Of a DNA stretch of 64,000 bases, positions 22,700 through 36,255 are shown in pieces; positions within the stretch are counted from its first letter, which is position 1; each line of letters begins with the position of its first letter. The notes beneath the pieces are model-generated. The model worked only from the letters and a program-made list of their open reading frames with translations. It did not search any database and was not told where the DNA came from. The stretch spans positions 10,332,183 through 10,396,182 of the forward strand of contig NW_004955417.1 of the NCBI RefSeq assembly GCF_000276665.1, given 5' to 3'. The stretch is from Chinchilla lanigera (Eukaryota; Chordata; Mammalia; Rodentia; Chinchillidae). Made by a program: the position numbers and the translations under genes.

Positions 22700-23835
22700 T
22701 CTGTCCTTGCTGCCCCCACTCATAGTCTCTATGTTTAGCATCCTGTATCAACATGATCAAAATGGTCCATTTGTTACAATCAGTGAACCTATATTTATTC
22801 ACGAACACATCCACCGTTTGTGTTTGCTCTGGATACTGTACATTTGAAGGATTTTGTGAAATGAGTAACAACGTGTATTTACCATTACAACATCTCACAG
22901 AACAGCTTCACTGCCCTAAAAATCCTCTGTGCTCTGCCTATTCATCCCTCCCTCTCCCTCAACCCTGTTAACCAAAATCTAACGCTGCCACCATCATTTT
23001 CCTTTTTTCCCGAGAGTTGAGATTACACAGTATGTAGCATTTCAGATTGGGATCTTCCACTGAGTAATATGCATTTAAATTTTCTCTGTGTCTTTCCATA
23101 GCTTCAGAGTTCATTTCCTTTTAGCACTGAGTAATAGTGCATTGCCTGGAGGTATAATACTTTATATATTTACTTATTTGTTAAAGGACATCTTGATTGC
23201 TTCCGAATTTTGGTAAGTATAATGATACTATAGATATCTACATACAGATGTTTGCATTAAGTTTTCACCTCATTTGGGTAAATATCAAAGACTGTGTTTG
23301 CTGGACTGTATGGTATAAATATACTTAGCTCTGTAAGAAATTATCATACTGTCTTCCACAATGGCTATACCAGTGTTCGTCCTCACCAGCAATGAATGAG
23401 TATTTCCTGTTTCTCCACATCTTCGCCAGCATTTGGTGTGGTCAGTGTTTTGGATTTTGGCCTTCCTAGTAGGTGTGTCATAGTATCTTGTTGTCTTAAT
23501 TTTCAGTAACCTAATGATGTACAATAGTGAGGCTCTTTTCATGAACTTGTTTGCCATCTGGGTGTCTTCTGTTGTGGGAGCTGTTCAGATCTTTTTTCCA
23601 TTTTTAATAGAGTTTTTTCTATTGCTAAATTTTAGGCGTTCTCTGTGTGTTTTGGGTTACATTCCTTTGTCAGAAATATCTCACAAATATTTTCTCCCAT
23701 TATGTGGCTTGGCTTCTCATTTTCTTGACCTGTCTAATTTTAAAATTCTTTTTTCTCTCTGCTTCAGTTGGATTGATTTTTATCTTGTCTTTAAGTTTAT
23801 TTCTCTTCTGTGTTGCTTAATTGCCTATTAATACC
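22700..23835 (-). mobile_element. Old L1M-class 3' region, minus orientation
   Basis: The order of GAGATTACACAGTATGTAGC, TTTCCTTTTAGCACTGAGTA, GGACATCTTGATTGCTTCCG, CACCAGCAATGAATGAG, TTCGCCAGCATTTGGTGTGG and ATTTTCTCCCATTATGTGGC is that of an L1M 3' UTR and ORF2 tail in complement. Confidence 0.85.
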
Positions 23836-24462
23836 ATCAGATCAATTTTAAATACATACCTTGGCTCATTTATAATTTACATTTGGGCTCTTATTTGTAT
23901 ATTTTATTGTGCTTATTATATTTTTCCCTTTAAATACTTGAATATAGTTAAAGGAGCTGCTTAACATCCTTGCAGACTAGTTCTATTATGTCTGTTATTT
24001 TCAGGTCTGTTTCTGTCAGCTACTCCTGTGTCCAGTTTTTCTCCTTCTTAACATACCTAGCAATTTCTGACTGAATGTTGGACATCTATTATCGTGTTGA
24101 GTGTCTGGGTTTTATGCTAGTCCTTTAGAGTCTCGGCTTTATTTTGTAACCAGTTATATGCTAATCTGTTGTGGCCCTTTAGTGGCAGTTTAACTTTTCT
24201 AGGATGGGTCTAGAGTATTGTTCATTCCAAGAAGGATACAGACCTGTTTCTATGTGACTCCTCTTAGCTCTTCACTGAAAGCTGTGGGTGATCAAACAGA
24301 ACTCCTGGCCATGGCCGCTCAGAGTGCAAACTTCTCCCCTCCCTAAACGAACTCTAGGAATTTTTAAGCTTACAGCTCAGGTCATCCCATGCCAGGACTG
24401 GCTGAATCCCGCACTTTATGAACATGTAGCATAGTAACTCAACAATGGCTCAGGGGAAGCCC
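23836..24462. other. Unassigned, possibly further L1-related sequence
   Basis: It is T-rich, with blocks such as CTGACTGAATGTTGGACATC that resemble old LINE sequence in complement, but I cannot place it. Confidence 0.35.
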
Positions 24463-25765
24463 TTTTTATGTATTTTTTATTTGTATATATTTTCCGTACA
24501 TAATCATCACATTTATTATAGAGAATTTGTACCTGTACATAATATTGTCTTAATTCTTTTTTCCCGTTCACCTCTTTCCTTACCCTTCTTCCCCTTCCCA
24601 TTTATAAAAATGTTTTCTATTTTTCCCCTCCATTCTCTTTTTTAATCCCTTTCCCCACCCCTCCCCCTCCCTTATTACCCTTCCCATTTGAACATGTTCT
24701 TCCTGCTTCCCAGTATCTGCCTTCCACTTTGCTCCTTATTCACCTTTGGATTTTTCACACCAGAAAAACAATACTATACTTAAACTTGTGTGTCTGATTT
24801 ATTTCACTTAAAATTATGGTTTTAAGGTACATCCATTTACCTAAAATGATTCAGGTTTCTCCTCCTTTGTGGCAGAGTACTACCCTAGTGTATATAAATA
24901 CTACATTTTCTTTATTCATTCATCTGTTGATGGGCATATGCGCTATTTCCAAGATTTAACTATTATAAATTGTGCTGCTACAAACATGGGTATACATATA
25001 TCACTGTGGTATGATGCTTTTAACTCTTTCAGGAAGATACCTAGAAAGGGAAAACCTGTGTCAAATGGAAACTCTAGTCTTACTTTTTTGAGGAATCTCC
25101 ATACTAATTTCCATGGTGGCTGTACCAGTTTACTCTCCACCAACAATGGAGAAGATTTCCTTTTTCCCCACATCTTTGCTAGCGTTTCTTATTGGTTGAT
25201 TTCTTGATGATAGCCATGCCTTCAGGACTGAGATGGAATCTCAGTGTTGTTTTAATTTGCATTTCTCAAACGACCAATAATGTTGAACAGTTATTTATTT
25301 ATTTATTTGCTGTCTGTACTTCTTCATCTGAGAAGTATCTTCGTTTCAGATGCCAAGTTTTGAACTGGGTCTTTAAATTTGGGGTTTGATTTTTTTTTTT
25401 TTTTTTTAGTTGTATATATATCCTAGATGTTAGTCCTTTGTCTGAGGAGTAGCTGGTAAAAAAATTTTTTTTCCCATTCTGTGGGTTGTTTCTTTACTCT
25501 GTTGGTGGTTTCTTTTGCTGTGCAGAAGCTTTTTAATTTGATGTGATCCCAACTGCTGATTCTGTGTAGTACTTCCTGTGTGATCAGGCTTTGTCCATAA
25601 AATCAAGCATTGGCATGTACCTATGTCTACACCTAGAACAGTTTTACCTATTATATCTTTCAGAAGATGAAGTGTTTCTATTTTGATATTTAGGTATTTG
25701 ATCCATTTCAGTTTTAGCTAAGTGCATGGTGAGAGGTACGAGTCTAGGTTCAATCTTACTACCTT
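24463..25765 (-). mobile_element. Rodent L1 3' part (3' UTR and ORF2 C-terminal region), minus orientation
   Basis: Reading the minus strand, ORF2 tail sequence precedes a purine-rich 3' UTR. On the plus strand this appears as ACCTGTACATAATATTGTC, pyrimidine tract CCTTACCCTTCTTCCCC, TGTGTCTGATTTATTTCAC, CATCTGTTGATGGGCATATG, GGAATCTCCATACTAATTTC and CTTTTGCTGTGCAGAAGC. It is the same subfamily as 37299-37938. Frame disruptions make it inactive. Confidence 0.9.
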
Positions 25766-25979
25766 TTTAATTCCAGGAATCCACTGCTGTCTGCCTGGAT
25801 TCCCTGTTCTTGTGTCAATGGTCCATAAATTACCTTTGGGCAGAGAGCCGAGCACTTGTAAGGCTCATCTCCCCTCTCCCAAGAATCAGTCACATGCTGC
25901 CTGCAGTCCACAAATTCTGAAAACAATTATTGTATGTATTTTTTCTAGTTTTCTAGTTGTTGTTTTGTTTGAAAGAGGT

Positions 25980-27885
25980 TAAATACAAATAGATCTCCTC
26001 CATCATCATAGAAAGGTGGTTTTCTGACATGATTTTTTGATATGCAGCTATGTTTTAGAACCACTAATATTATCAACATTGGCATTATTCTAATGTATGT
26101 ATATTTTATAAACATTATGATGATATTAATTTAATCATCTTCCCAGGCCCATTTAAATAAACTTTTTTATAACAGTATTAATAATATATAACATTTTGTA
26201 CATTTATTTCTATCATTTCATTCAAAATCTACACCAATTATAACCAGATCAATTTTACAAAAGAAAAACCTGTGGTTCAAAGATACTAAAGGTTCACTTT
26301 TGGTCATACTGCTAATGGTTGGTATTTCTGACATTGACCTTATGCTCACAACCTAGATGATAATACATTCCAGGGATGCCATTGATGGCACGCAGATTAC
26401 ACAACTGCTGTCCATCTGCATTCAAAGCTGGTAATCTCATGGCATAGAGATAAATTAGTGGAGACTGATCACATTGAGCCGTCACCACAGCAAAGAGAAA
26501 TTAGTAAAAATTATATGCCTCCAAGTACTTGAAATTTTGAAATGGCCACATTGATAATTAAATTATCTTAATGTGGCAAAAAAAATCATTCTAGTAAAAT
26601 TTTGCATCCTAAAAAATCATCTAAAGGTTGGCATCCTTACCACAATGCTAAACTTATCCCATGACAACTTCACCTGGAAAGTAAGATGAGTAGTCTATGA
26701 TTGGGAAGGATTAGGGATAAAGAGATCCAGAAATCTATTGGCAATCTCACTTGGTCATTTAAAAGCATAAGTAGTCATTTTTTATTTTGATGAAGTGTAA
26801 AAACACTGTGTCAAAAGACTTGCATCAAAATATTTCCTAAATCAAAATAACCACATTCAATGGTTGTGTTAACTAATTCATAGTAAACTGGTTTTCTTCA
26901 GGTGCATCTTTTTAGAAGACACAGGGAATTTAAAACAACTCCCTTTAAAAAAAAAGTCTAACCTGAAGAATGTTTGATTTTGACCATTACTGGTCTATTT
27001 TTACCTCTTTAGTCAAATCAGATTGGAATTTTCTAGATATACTTTAAAGTTAAATCATGCATTAGGAGACCAAGGAGTAAAGTGATCCCAAGGAGAAAGA
27101 CATCCGTGAGCTTCTCAGCCCAGTCACTGAGGCGCGGCTGTCTCCTAGGCCCTTCTTAAGTCGCACAGACAGCACTCACTGCTGTTAGGGGAGAGAAGGG
27201 TGCCATGTGCTCTCCAGCAAGAGCATAGCAATATTTCTTGAGAGAAAGGAGAGGAATCCGTGTCTATTACCGCATATTCCTAACATAGTAAGTGACTGCA
27301 GGAATGTACTTGGATACACATGGCTGCTGGCAGGCCTTGGGTCCTGGCTGGCTCTTACCCAAAAATATCAGGGCTTTTTTTCTTTTCTTTTCTTTTTTTT
27401 TTGGCCCATGTGAGCCTCTCCTTAGGGTAGCTCACAATATGGCGGTTGGCTTCCTGTGCAGCAAGCAAATGAGAGAAAACAAGAGAGGGCAGCCCACGAC
27501 AGAGGCCCCAGTTTTTTGTTTTTGTTTTTTACTAATATCAGGAATGGGATCCCATCCCCTCTGCTAGATTCTATTCCTTAGAATTAAATCCAGCCCCCTT
27601 CATGATACAGGAGAGCACACTAGGGGTCATTTGAGAGGCTACCTATTGAGTTAATCTGATATACAAATTGCCTCTAGCATCACCCAGATGACCATTTTGT
27701 TGTTAAATTTACTTAACACCAATCGGTTCTGTTCTGAGGGCCTCTTCCTGCACTCACCTTGCCACACCTTCTCCTTCTACCACTTTCTCCTCTAACTTTG
27801 TTGACGCTTCCATCTTCAAGCCTTTCTCTTACTCTTTTAGCCATTGTTTCTTTCTTTCCAATAGAGCCTTGTTACTCTGACAAAA
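25980..27885. other. Unassigned intergenic sequence
   Basis: AT-rich at 26000-27050 with no recognisable repeat or gene. The part near 27360-27540 has T-rich runs only. Confidence 0.45.
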
Positions 27886-28697
27886 CTTTAAAGTTTTCAA
27901 AATATCTTATTCTTATGGGTGCAACCACTGTGGAAATCAATGTGACGATTCCCCAAAAAACAAGGATTAGAGGTCCCATTTGACCCAGCTATTCCCCGTC
28001 TGGGTATCTTCCCAGAAGAATTAAAAACATCATCCCACAGTGATATAGGTGCACCTATGTTTACAGCAGCACGATTTGTTATAGCTAGATCTTGGAAACA
28101 ACCCAAATGCCCATCAGCCGAGGAATGCATAGAAAGATGTGGTCTTTTTATATCATGGAGTTTTACTCAGCTATAAAGAAGGATAAACTGGAGACTTTTG
28201 TAGGTAAATGGATACAATTTGAGACCACATTCGTAAGCAAAATAAATGGCTCACATGTGCAAACATCATATTTTCTCCCTTGTGTAAGAAGCTGAAAGAG
28301 TAAATAAGATCCAAAATGTACAAATGTTCTTGGGAAATGGGAAGAAAGTGTTCAGAAGGAAAGAGAAATTGGCATGGGAGAAAGGAGAAAAGAAGGAAGG
28401 GAAAAGGAAAAAAATATATATATATACATATATATGTGCACACACGGACACACACACACACACACACACACTATAGTTAAAATAGCTATACTACTAATTT
28501 CCATTAGTTCATTGAAAAGAAAGGTTTGTGCTGATATCATTTAATCCATTTTTCATGCCTGTATCTTGTAATCTGAGCAATTACTTTGAAGATACCAATA
28601 AGCAATGTACTAACCATTGTTACTCTCCTACTATCTTGTTTTGAAATTTTGTATCATTGCCTTTATGGTTTTTTCTCTCTAAAATATAAAAAAAAAA
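27886..28697 (+). mobile_element. Rodent L1 3' end (ORF2 tail and 3' UTR), plus orientation
   Basis: The ORF2 tail is recognised from AACCACTGTGGAAATCAATG, CAAGGATTAGAGGTCCCATTTG, GACCCAGCTATTCC and TGGAAACAACCCAAATGCCC. A purine-rich 3' UTR, an AT/CA microsatellite and an A-rich end follow. It is 5' truncated and closely related to the copy at 1-440. Confidence 0.93.
28413..28471. repeat. (TA)n/(CA)n microsatellite inside the L1 3' UTR
   Basis: Alternating TA/CATA repeats at 28413-28435 are followed by an interrupted CA repeat to 28471. The matching position in the copy at 1-440 holds a short TA run. Confidence 0.95.
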
Positions 28698-31240
28698 CTT
28701 GTTCTTCATCTTATTCTTTGTCACATATACTTTATGGACTCATATAACAAATAACTGAACATTTATTAGTATCTAGCCTGTATTTGATGTCCTGCTTCAA
28801 CCACTTTAGTAAGCAGAACCGTTCAAAGGTTAATTCCTTTGAATCAGTGGTCCACACTTTCTGTGTGCTCACATTTCATCTCTGAAGGCAGAGACTTCTG
28901 TGCCTATCCTCTGCTTGTACTAAATTTGAAATCACCTGCATAAGCAAAAGGGGTAAGAACAGATCATTCATCTTTATTGTTTTCCACTTTGCCCTTAGAA
29001 CATATGATGTGGTTTAAAATTGGTAATGTTTGTCCTGAACTTGCTCATCTGAAAGTGATTTGAGTAATTTAATGACTGGAACATGTTGGAACCTTTTCCA
29101 GGACACCAAAACTCTTAACATAGTTTATGAATTCTGCAGCACTCAACTGACCATTCGCAGCTGTTGGGGAGATTTGACCAAGTCTCTCTGCAGCTCCACA
29201 GATCTGGCCTCACAGAGACAACTTTTTAGACCTTGTAACTCCTTAAAATATTTTTCAGTTGATCTTAGGATCAAGCTGCGATTGTGGTAAAATACCAGAG
29301 ACATAACAGTCCAAAATGGGTAAACATTATGGTAAACACTGACTAATCCCTTGGTGAAAGACACCTTGAATTTGGAGCCTGGGGAACATCTAAAGTTCTT
29401 CCTGAAGACATGGTAGGACTCTGCTGAACCAGAAGATTAATGGAAAAGAAATTGCAAGAACAAAAATGATAGTGATAATTACCAATACTTTCTTATTTTT
29501 GCTTAGAGAAAACGAAGTCATAAGTAGTTATTTGTGGATTGGGTGATTAATATGTGATTCTTAGATAATGCACATACCTCATACAAGAGCACGTATCATG
29601 CCACCCTCCAAGGTAATTTCTTGGGGGAGGCCCCCCTCGACAAAGCAGGCCTCACCAAACACTGGCGGAGTGAGCGCTTACATATCATCAGCAAATGCTT
29701 GCTGTTCTTTCTCCTTTACCTCACCCTGAGCCTTTTTCCATGCTGCCTTTATATTCTAAACATGATTTTATAAAAAGGCTGTGAGCATTACCAATGTGAA
29801 ACTGTATTAAAGAGCTGGACAAGCGTCAAAGAGAAAGCCATTCAGGGCAGGGTTCCAGAAAACATACCCAGATGACTTCACTCCCAGCTCCGTCTCATGG
29901 TGCTGTCCTTGGCCAAAATGTGGTGATTAATATTCACTTCAAACTCCAAAATAGCTAGAAACTTCTAAAAGTGTTGGGATTTGTGTCAAAGGGTTTTGTT
30001 TAGTTTTCAAATTGTTCTGCTGTAGCAGAAGGTTATTTTTTAGGGGTTTTTTGTTGTTGTTCAATCATGTATAATTTTGGGTAAGGAGGAGCTTTACAAA
30101 CTAAGTCGCAGATTAGTTAAGGCTGAATCAAGAGTCCTGTTCTTTAATAATCTTTGACAAGAAAGACACACTTGGGTTCCTCTGGTTAACAAGTGACAAT
30201 TTGGGGCTCAGGTAAACTGAGGTAACTTGCTTTGCTAAACAGAGCAAAAAACTGAACTTCTATATGATTTTGGAGCTCTTCTATCTTTATTCAATATTTA
30301 CCAAGCATCTGACTTACTAAAGATTCTGCTGAGGAGTAACAATAATAGTAAGGATGATCTCCTGCCTTCAAGGAGCCGAGTGTGCTCAGACGGGCAGAGG
30401 TGGGGAGAGGCAAGTGTCTGAAGAAATAGGAACAATGAAGACTTCTTATTCTATAGAGATCAGGGTAAATGATTATCTGTAGAATGTTAACCAGGACATG
30501 GATGCAGTGGTTACAAGTCTTGACCTCTACTTACCCTCAAAATGTATGGCGTGGAAATCATGAAATGCACCGTGTACAAGGACATGATTCTGTGAGTGAA
30601 CCAAGTGATGTGTTCTATTATCGCTGTGAGACAAACAAAAAAAGGAGCAGCCGACAGAACATGCTGTAATTGGTGAGGTCTAGCTCTATTTCCAAAAGCC
30701 TTAAGGGAGTTCCAACATAATGGCCTTCTGAAAGCCTTCCTGGACACTAGAAGTCACTTTGTCCCTCATACAAAGTCAAAGTGCGGGTAGCATCCCTGAG
30801 AGTTTCTCCAGGACACACTTCTCCCTGTGCTGAGGAGCCCCGTGTGAGTTCAGTCTCGGTGCTGTGTTTGGTCCCCCAGGAGAGCCACCAAAACATGCTG
30901 GGGAGAGGCTAGACTCTGTCCTGGCAGCCTTAGCCCCAAGTTCCGGTACGTCAAAGGGGGGTCTAGGAGGTAAGGAAGCTGGGATTCCAGACACTGAAAA
31001 TAAAGGTGCTTCAAAGCTATCGGGAGCAGAAAACTGTTTTTTTGTCCCCTCACAGTCTGGCTTTTCTCCTCCAGCTGGTTTTTCCTCCCTGGTCCACCCA
31101 AACTCTGAATTCTGCCCACCTCAGTCGACTCTCAAAACTCATAGCCCACATCAGCTCCCATTCTGTGAGCAGCTTAGCATTTCATTCTCTTCTATCAGAT
31201 AAACATCTTGACTCTGTAGTCAGATTCTCAACTAAGCTCT
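28698..31240. other. Unassigned intergenic sequence
   Basis: About 2.5 kb with no supportable gene. The part at 30260-30470 (CTGCCTTCAAGGAGC) may be an old LINE or SINE remnant. Confidence 0.45.
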
Positions 31241-31244
31241 TTGT

Positions 31245-31530
31245 TCATGCAAAATTGGCGCTCCTTCTGTGTGACAGGCACCATGCCCACTGCTGGGAGG
31301 CATCAGTCAGCAAAGCCTCTGTGCCCAAACATGCAAAGTAATAAAGGACTAACTACACGCTGTGAAAGGTTCTGGGGAGGAAATTAACAAGGCGCCATGT
31401 TGGAAAATAACAAGAAGATTGTCTCAGAGGAGGCAACCTGTACACTGAGACCTAAAGCAAGAGAAAAGGCCAGTCGCATAAAAGAGGCGTGCAGGTAGGA
31501 GAACGTTCAGGCAGAGGTAATTAAAGGAAC
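31245..31530 (+). mobile_element. Possible ancient LINE (L2/L3-type) remnant
   Basis: The words GACAGGCACCATGCCC, TCAGAGGAGGCAACCTGTAC, ACTGAGACCTAAAGCAAG and GTTCAGGCAGAGGTAATTAAAGG follow the order of a widespread old mammalian interspersed repeat. Family assignment is uncertain. Confidence 0.4.
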
Positions 31531-31967
31531 AGAAGTGAAAGGAGCTTGACTTCCTCCAGGAAGTGGCATATGGTCTGGCTGACTGAAGCTGGTGGGCACA
31601 GGAAGGAGACAGGGGATCGGGTCTGGGTGAGCAAAGAAGAGCATAGCAGATTAAGCAGCCAGCAAGCTGACCCTACGTCCTCGTACATTCATTCAACATT
31701 GGCCTTCAGCCCAGCACTTCCTTCAATAGCACTCCTGGTGCCCAGCATGGACTTTTGCTCAGACTGAGCTTCCAACCAGTACTGGACAGTCAAAGTGACT
31801 CAAACGTCCCAGTTATGTGCCAACACTGCCAGGACCTCCCTGCCCATAGCCCTCCCAGCACGACTTCAGCATGAGCTGACACACCCAGAGGTTTCTCCTT
31901 AGCCCTCTGTTTGGTCACATCCAACCCTCACTCAGGTTTCTCCCCAGAGATGGAGCTAGGAGAGTGA

Positions 31968-32350
31968 GTTGGTGTCTTAATTACTCCTCTCTCCTTGCTG
32001 GGACAAAATACCCAATGCCCAGAATTAAGGAAGGAAAGGTTTATTTATCTCACAGTTGGTGGAGCTTTCAGTCCATAATGGGCTGGCTCCAAGGCAGAGT
32101 GGTACACGGCAGAGGGCAACAGTTCATGGTGGCAGAAAACAGCAAAAGCTGCAAGAGCAAAAAGGGAGTAGCAGCAGAGAAAAAGCCTCTTTCCATCCCT
32201 TATTTTGTGTGCAAACTACCTGCCCTAGAGCAGGTGTAGCACTCACACCCATAATCCCAGCATTGGACCATGAATCAATCACAAACTCTAGAAGCCCGCC
32301 CCATGACTGCATGAGTCTCTGGGGGGACATCCAGACACAAACCGTAACAC
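31968..32350 (-). mobile_element. MaLR-type LTR, minus orientation
   Basis: It starts GTGTCTTAATTACTCCTCTC, contains ACAAAATACCCAATGCCC, GGTTTATTTATCTCACAG and AGCTTTCAGTCCATAATGG, and ends GGGGGGACATCCAGACACAAACCGTAACA, the complement of the LTR 5' end. Confidence 0.7.
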
Positions 32351-32459
32351 TCGGTGAGCACTTCTTGTCATTGATACCCTTCTGAGGTGGGCCGCACACG
32401 GAGCACATCTGAGACTTGAGAGCCACGCTGCCAGGATCCCTCCCCAGGCTCCCTTATTC

Positions 32460-32690
32460 ACCAGCCACACTGTGGGGTAAATCAGTTACCTCAGGTTCTT
32501 CACCAACAAAATGGTCTGCTCAGGCTTTCTCAGTGTTCCCAAGAGGATTTAATGGGGCAGTGTAGGAAAAGCCCTTATCACAGTGCCCACCCAGGACGTG
32601 GTAGGCATTTAGTAGGTTATAAGCTATTCTTGGCTACCGCTGTGTGATGATTAGCATTAGTATTATCAACCATGGCCTCTTAAAGTACTG
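32460..32690. mobile_element. MIR-like remnant
   Basis: CAGTTACCTCAGGTTCTTCACC, TTATCACAGTGCCCACCC and GGTAGGCATTTAGTAGG follow MIR 3'-half order. Confidence 0.55.
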
Positions 32691-33124
32691 ACATTTCCGG
32701 ATCCCACCCTTCCCCTCTCTATTTAGAGAAACCCAAAGGTGGAGACCACCTCTGCTGGGAGGGGTTCCCAGACAACCTCAGGCCCTATGATTTTCTCCTC
32801 TTGGAGTTGCAACAGTTCACCCTCTTCTCTCCTCGATATTTACTCAAGTCTGTAAGTCTTTTACTCTTCCTCTTCCCTGCTTAGCCGGGACATCCTGGAG
32901 GACAGGCATGGCACCTTTGTGTAATAACTACTGGTTCATGTTTGTTCACATTTTAATACCTCTGAAACTGATGATGCATCTGAACACTAACGGTATGTCA
33001 AAGTTCATTGACAGTGCTTTTTCCTTAATGTCACATAAAATCACAACACGTCTTATAATAGGCGGTGCCTTAAGTTAGATGAAATATGATAGCTTCAGGA
33101 TAGGTCACAGAAGGACACTTCTGG

Positions 33125-33312
33125 GGTCCGTTAGTATGTGACCCTGAGCGAGTTACATAGTGCATCTTCCCTGGTGGCAGTTTCTCATCTGAACAACAGA
33201 CATTGCTAATGGTCTCTTACAGAGTCATTGCAAGGGCTCGATGGCTTAGCACACTGGAAAGCCTTTAGAAGAGAGCTTGGCACATTATAAATGCGGCGTG
33301 TTAGTTCTTGTT
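33125..33312 (+). mobile_element. MIR-like remnant
   Basis: GTGACCCTGAGCGAGTTACATAG, TTTCTCATCTGAACAACAG and AGAGCTTGGCACATTATAAATG follow MIR 3'-half order. Confidence 0.55.
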
Positions 33313-35345
33313 ATTTGTGTTGCCAGTGACCAGCTCAGTATCTGGCTCTACTGGGGCTCAGTGAGGATCTAAGCATGAATGAAAGAGCAGAAGAGCCAAC
33401 CGACATCCGTGGCAGCACGTGCTCAGATCTTCCCAGTCTGCTGGGGAGCTGGCTGGCTGGTGGCCTTTGGCTGCTGTATCTTTGTGGTCACAGCATCGTG
33501 CTCCCAGCAGAGACGGAGCACAGTGGGTCCCAGAAGCAGGTGCGGATCCCAACAGACCGTCTTAGCTCTGGGGTTCCCGCTCCGCCTGGCTCAGGCTTTT
33601 TCAGAACTGCATAATGGCCCAAGATTCCCATCACCCCTTCTTCCTCCCCTCCCCATTAATTAAACTTCCACCATGATCTGGGGGCTCCTGCATAGTCCTG
33701 CTCTCTCCCACGTACCCTTCACAGGCCTTTGCCCCAGCTCCCCATAAAACTCTTGCCCATCTAGTTCTTTCATGGCTTCTGCTTCTGGGAGGGCCAAACT
33801 GACCTATGAGTGAGCCTCCCAGAACTTCACCTGTGAGTACCTTGGCCCAGGGCAATTCTGTTTCCTGTCTGGACAAGTGTTGTCCTGCCAGGAGTGACAC
33901 TGAGCTGAGAGGATGGGGTAACAGCTGAAAGAGCTTAAAGCCAGGTGCCAGCATTTACACAAACTGTGCCAAGATTTGCCCCAAGTGTCTGCCAGGTCCC
34001 ACTGGCTTACGGAAATCTTTGTCCCCTCCTATTGGAGGTCCCAGAATGGTTGTGCGACATCCACCCTGCAGAAGGCAGAACTTCAGCCAAGGCCTCCTTG
34101 TCCTGCCCCACAGCTGACCTGCTCACTCCGCAACCTTCTCCCTAGTTCTTTGTATCCACCATGAAACAAGGCCCTGACTGACTGTAGCTGTGCCTGAGCA
34201 AAGCCCCAGGAATCTCTGCCTTTGGGATCTGTTCTTGGCCAGGAGCCAAAGAGGCCCAGTTTTGTCTTCTGCTACCAAAAATATAGTCTATTTCCTCGCA
34301 ATCCTATGCTTAATTCAAAAGAGTAACTAAAAATGCTGGGTAAACACGGTCACTATTTTTATCCCCACCTCCCATATGCCCGCCCTCCTCCTCTTCCAAA
34401 TGTAGCCATCAGATGCTACACTCACACATCAGCCTCATGGTTGCAATGGAAAAAATGAACATGTTTCCCTCAGTCAGAGGAGCACTCACTGCAGTAGCCC
34501 GCCTCTTCTTCCCTTGACCTTCCCGCCTCAGTGTCCTCTCAGCGTCCTCTCAGCCAGCTCTCCCAGGGGGAGGAACACGTGGAAAAATGGGCTTTGGGTT
34601 CTGTCCAAAGAAATCAATGACTATCTGGAGACAAACAACCACATGGAGGCCTGGAGTACAGTTGTACTTTAGCCCTTCACATTATAGGCCATGGACGCCG
34701 GAGCAGACCCTCACCTTTCGGAATCACCCCACCCCCATAAACAAAGAGGCCATCCTCCTTGTCTCAAGGGCCCAGATGGTTTAAAAATGGCCAAAATAGA
34801 ATATATTCAAGAAACTATTTTGAAATGTTGAATAAAGGAGATGCCATGCTGGTATGTAAAGCTATGGACACAGGAAACCAGGAAAATAGGAAGAAGTTAT
34901 ATTATAAAACTATTGTGTGTTTTCTTTTCTTACATTGTCTATGATATTAATTTAAAATGCCAACTCTCCAAGCACTGGAATAAAAGGGCCACTTTGGGGT
35001 GCTGCTATGGTAAAAAGAGACATTGCCGCTCATCACTCAGCTCTGGCCCACAAAGGGGGCCCCGCAAGAAGAACCAGCTTCTTTCTTCTTGGTTGCATGC
35101 TGGCCACTCACAGGCATAATGGCAGAGTGACCAGGCTGCTTGGTTGAAGGATCTCTGCAGGATGAGGAATGGCTCTCCTGGCAGTAGCACTTCCCACTGC
35201 CCCTGAGTTCTAAGTCACAGTCGATGTGGGCGTTTGGGGGACAAATGTGGGCAACATTAGTTGGGGTCAAAGGTGCTCCAGAAGTTGAGATTGGGAGGGT
35301 TTGGGGAGCCAGTGTTGTTCTGAAGGAGAACCCTAATAGGGTTTC
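33313..35345. other. Unassigned intergenic sequence
   Basis: About 2 kb, GC-richer in its first half. Several overlapping open frames exist on both strands near 33360-34160, but none shows a recognisable domain or splice context. Confidence 0.5.
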
Positions 35346-35585
35346 ATATTAGTCTACTCTGGCTGCCAGGATAAAATACCATAGACTGAACAACCAACAG
35401 AACATAGAATCGCTCACAGTTTAGATGCTGAAAGTTTCAGATGAGGCTCAGCAGGGTCATTTTCTGACTCTGCCTCCTCCGTGTCCTCATGCAGCCTTTC
35501 CTGTGTGTGCAGAGAAAGCAGGTTCTGGCCACTCGCTTCTGAAAACATAGGTTCTATCATCCTTATGATGTCATTTAACTTTACC
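35346..35585 (-). mobile_element. MLT1-like MaLR LTR, minus orientation, truncated
   Basis: TTAGTCTACTCTGGCTGCC, AGGATAAAATACCATAGACTG and CAGCAGGGTCATTTTCTGAC are the complement of an MLT1 LTR end. A second LTR abuts it at about 35590. Confidence 0.7.
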
Positions 35586-35589
35586 CTCA

Positions 35590-35960
35590 GTGTTAGCTTT
35601 CCATCACTGTAACAAATACCTGAGATAATCAACTTATAAAGAAAAATAGTTGATGTTTTGGCTCTGTTTTGGAAGTTTCAGTCCATGACAAATTGGCATC
35701 ATTGCTTTGGGCCTATTGTCAGGCAGCACGTTTTGGTGGGAATATACAGAGAGGCAAAGCCACTCACTTTATGGCCAGAAAGAGGAGGAGACCAGAATCC
35801 CACAATCCCCTTTGAGGGTACACACCCAATGACCTAAAGACCTCCCACTCGCCTCACCTCTTAAAGGTTTCACCACTTCCTACTCTCACTACAGGTACCC
35901 GGGGAACAAAGCTATACCATATGGGCCTTTGGGCAGCACTTAAGATCCAAACTATAGCAC
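35590..35960 (-). mobile_element. MaLR-type LTR, minus orientation
   Basis: GTTAGCTTTCCATCACTGTAAC, AATACCTGAGATAATCAAC, AAGTTTCAGTCCATGAC, CACACCCAATGACCTAAAG and GATCCAAACTATAGCA are in the same order as the copies at 783 and 31968. Confidence 0.75.
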
Positions 35961-36114
35961 TTCCTAAAAGCTCAGTCTCCACATACAGTTGAATTGGAAA
36001 TTATGGCTTTAACACTGGCATTTTGTGGCGTACAACTGAGTCCACAGCCGACTCTAAAAAGACTCATACTCCATACCAGCCTGGTCCTAGGTTGGTCTCA
36101 GGGATTGTCTGGAA

Positions 36115-36255
36115 CAAGGGTTCTCAGTTGTGGTTGCTAAGGCCCCATACCTAAAGACAATTCAGCTGGAGGTGGAATCCGGGAATTAATATTTTTTTAA
36201 AAGGTGTGCCATGCCTTCTTAAAATCGTGTATCCACTGAGAACTCCTGAATTAGA
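36115..36255. mobile_element. Possible MER5-like remnant
   Basis: The ends GGTTCTCAGTTGTGG and ACTGAGAACTCCTG are inverted-repeat-like and the middle (GGTGGAATCCGGGAATTAAT) fits MER5 weakly. Confidence 0.4.

Noticed and set aside
28413..28471. Direct-repeat array resembling CRISPR
   Set aside because: It is a dinucleotide microsatellite in an L1 3' UTR, and the genome is mammalian.
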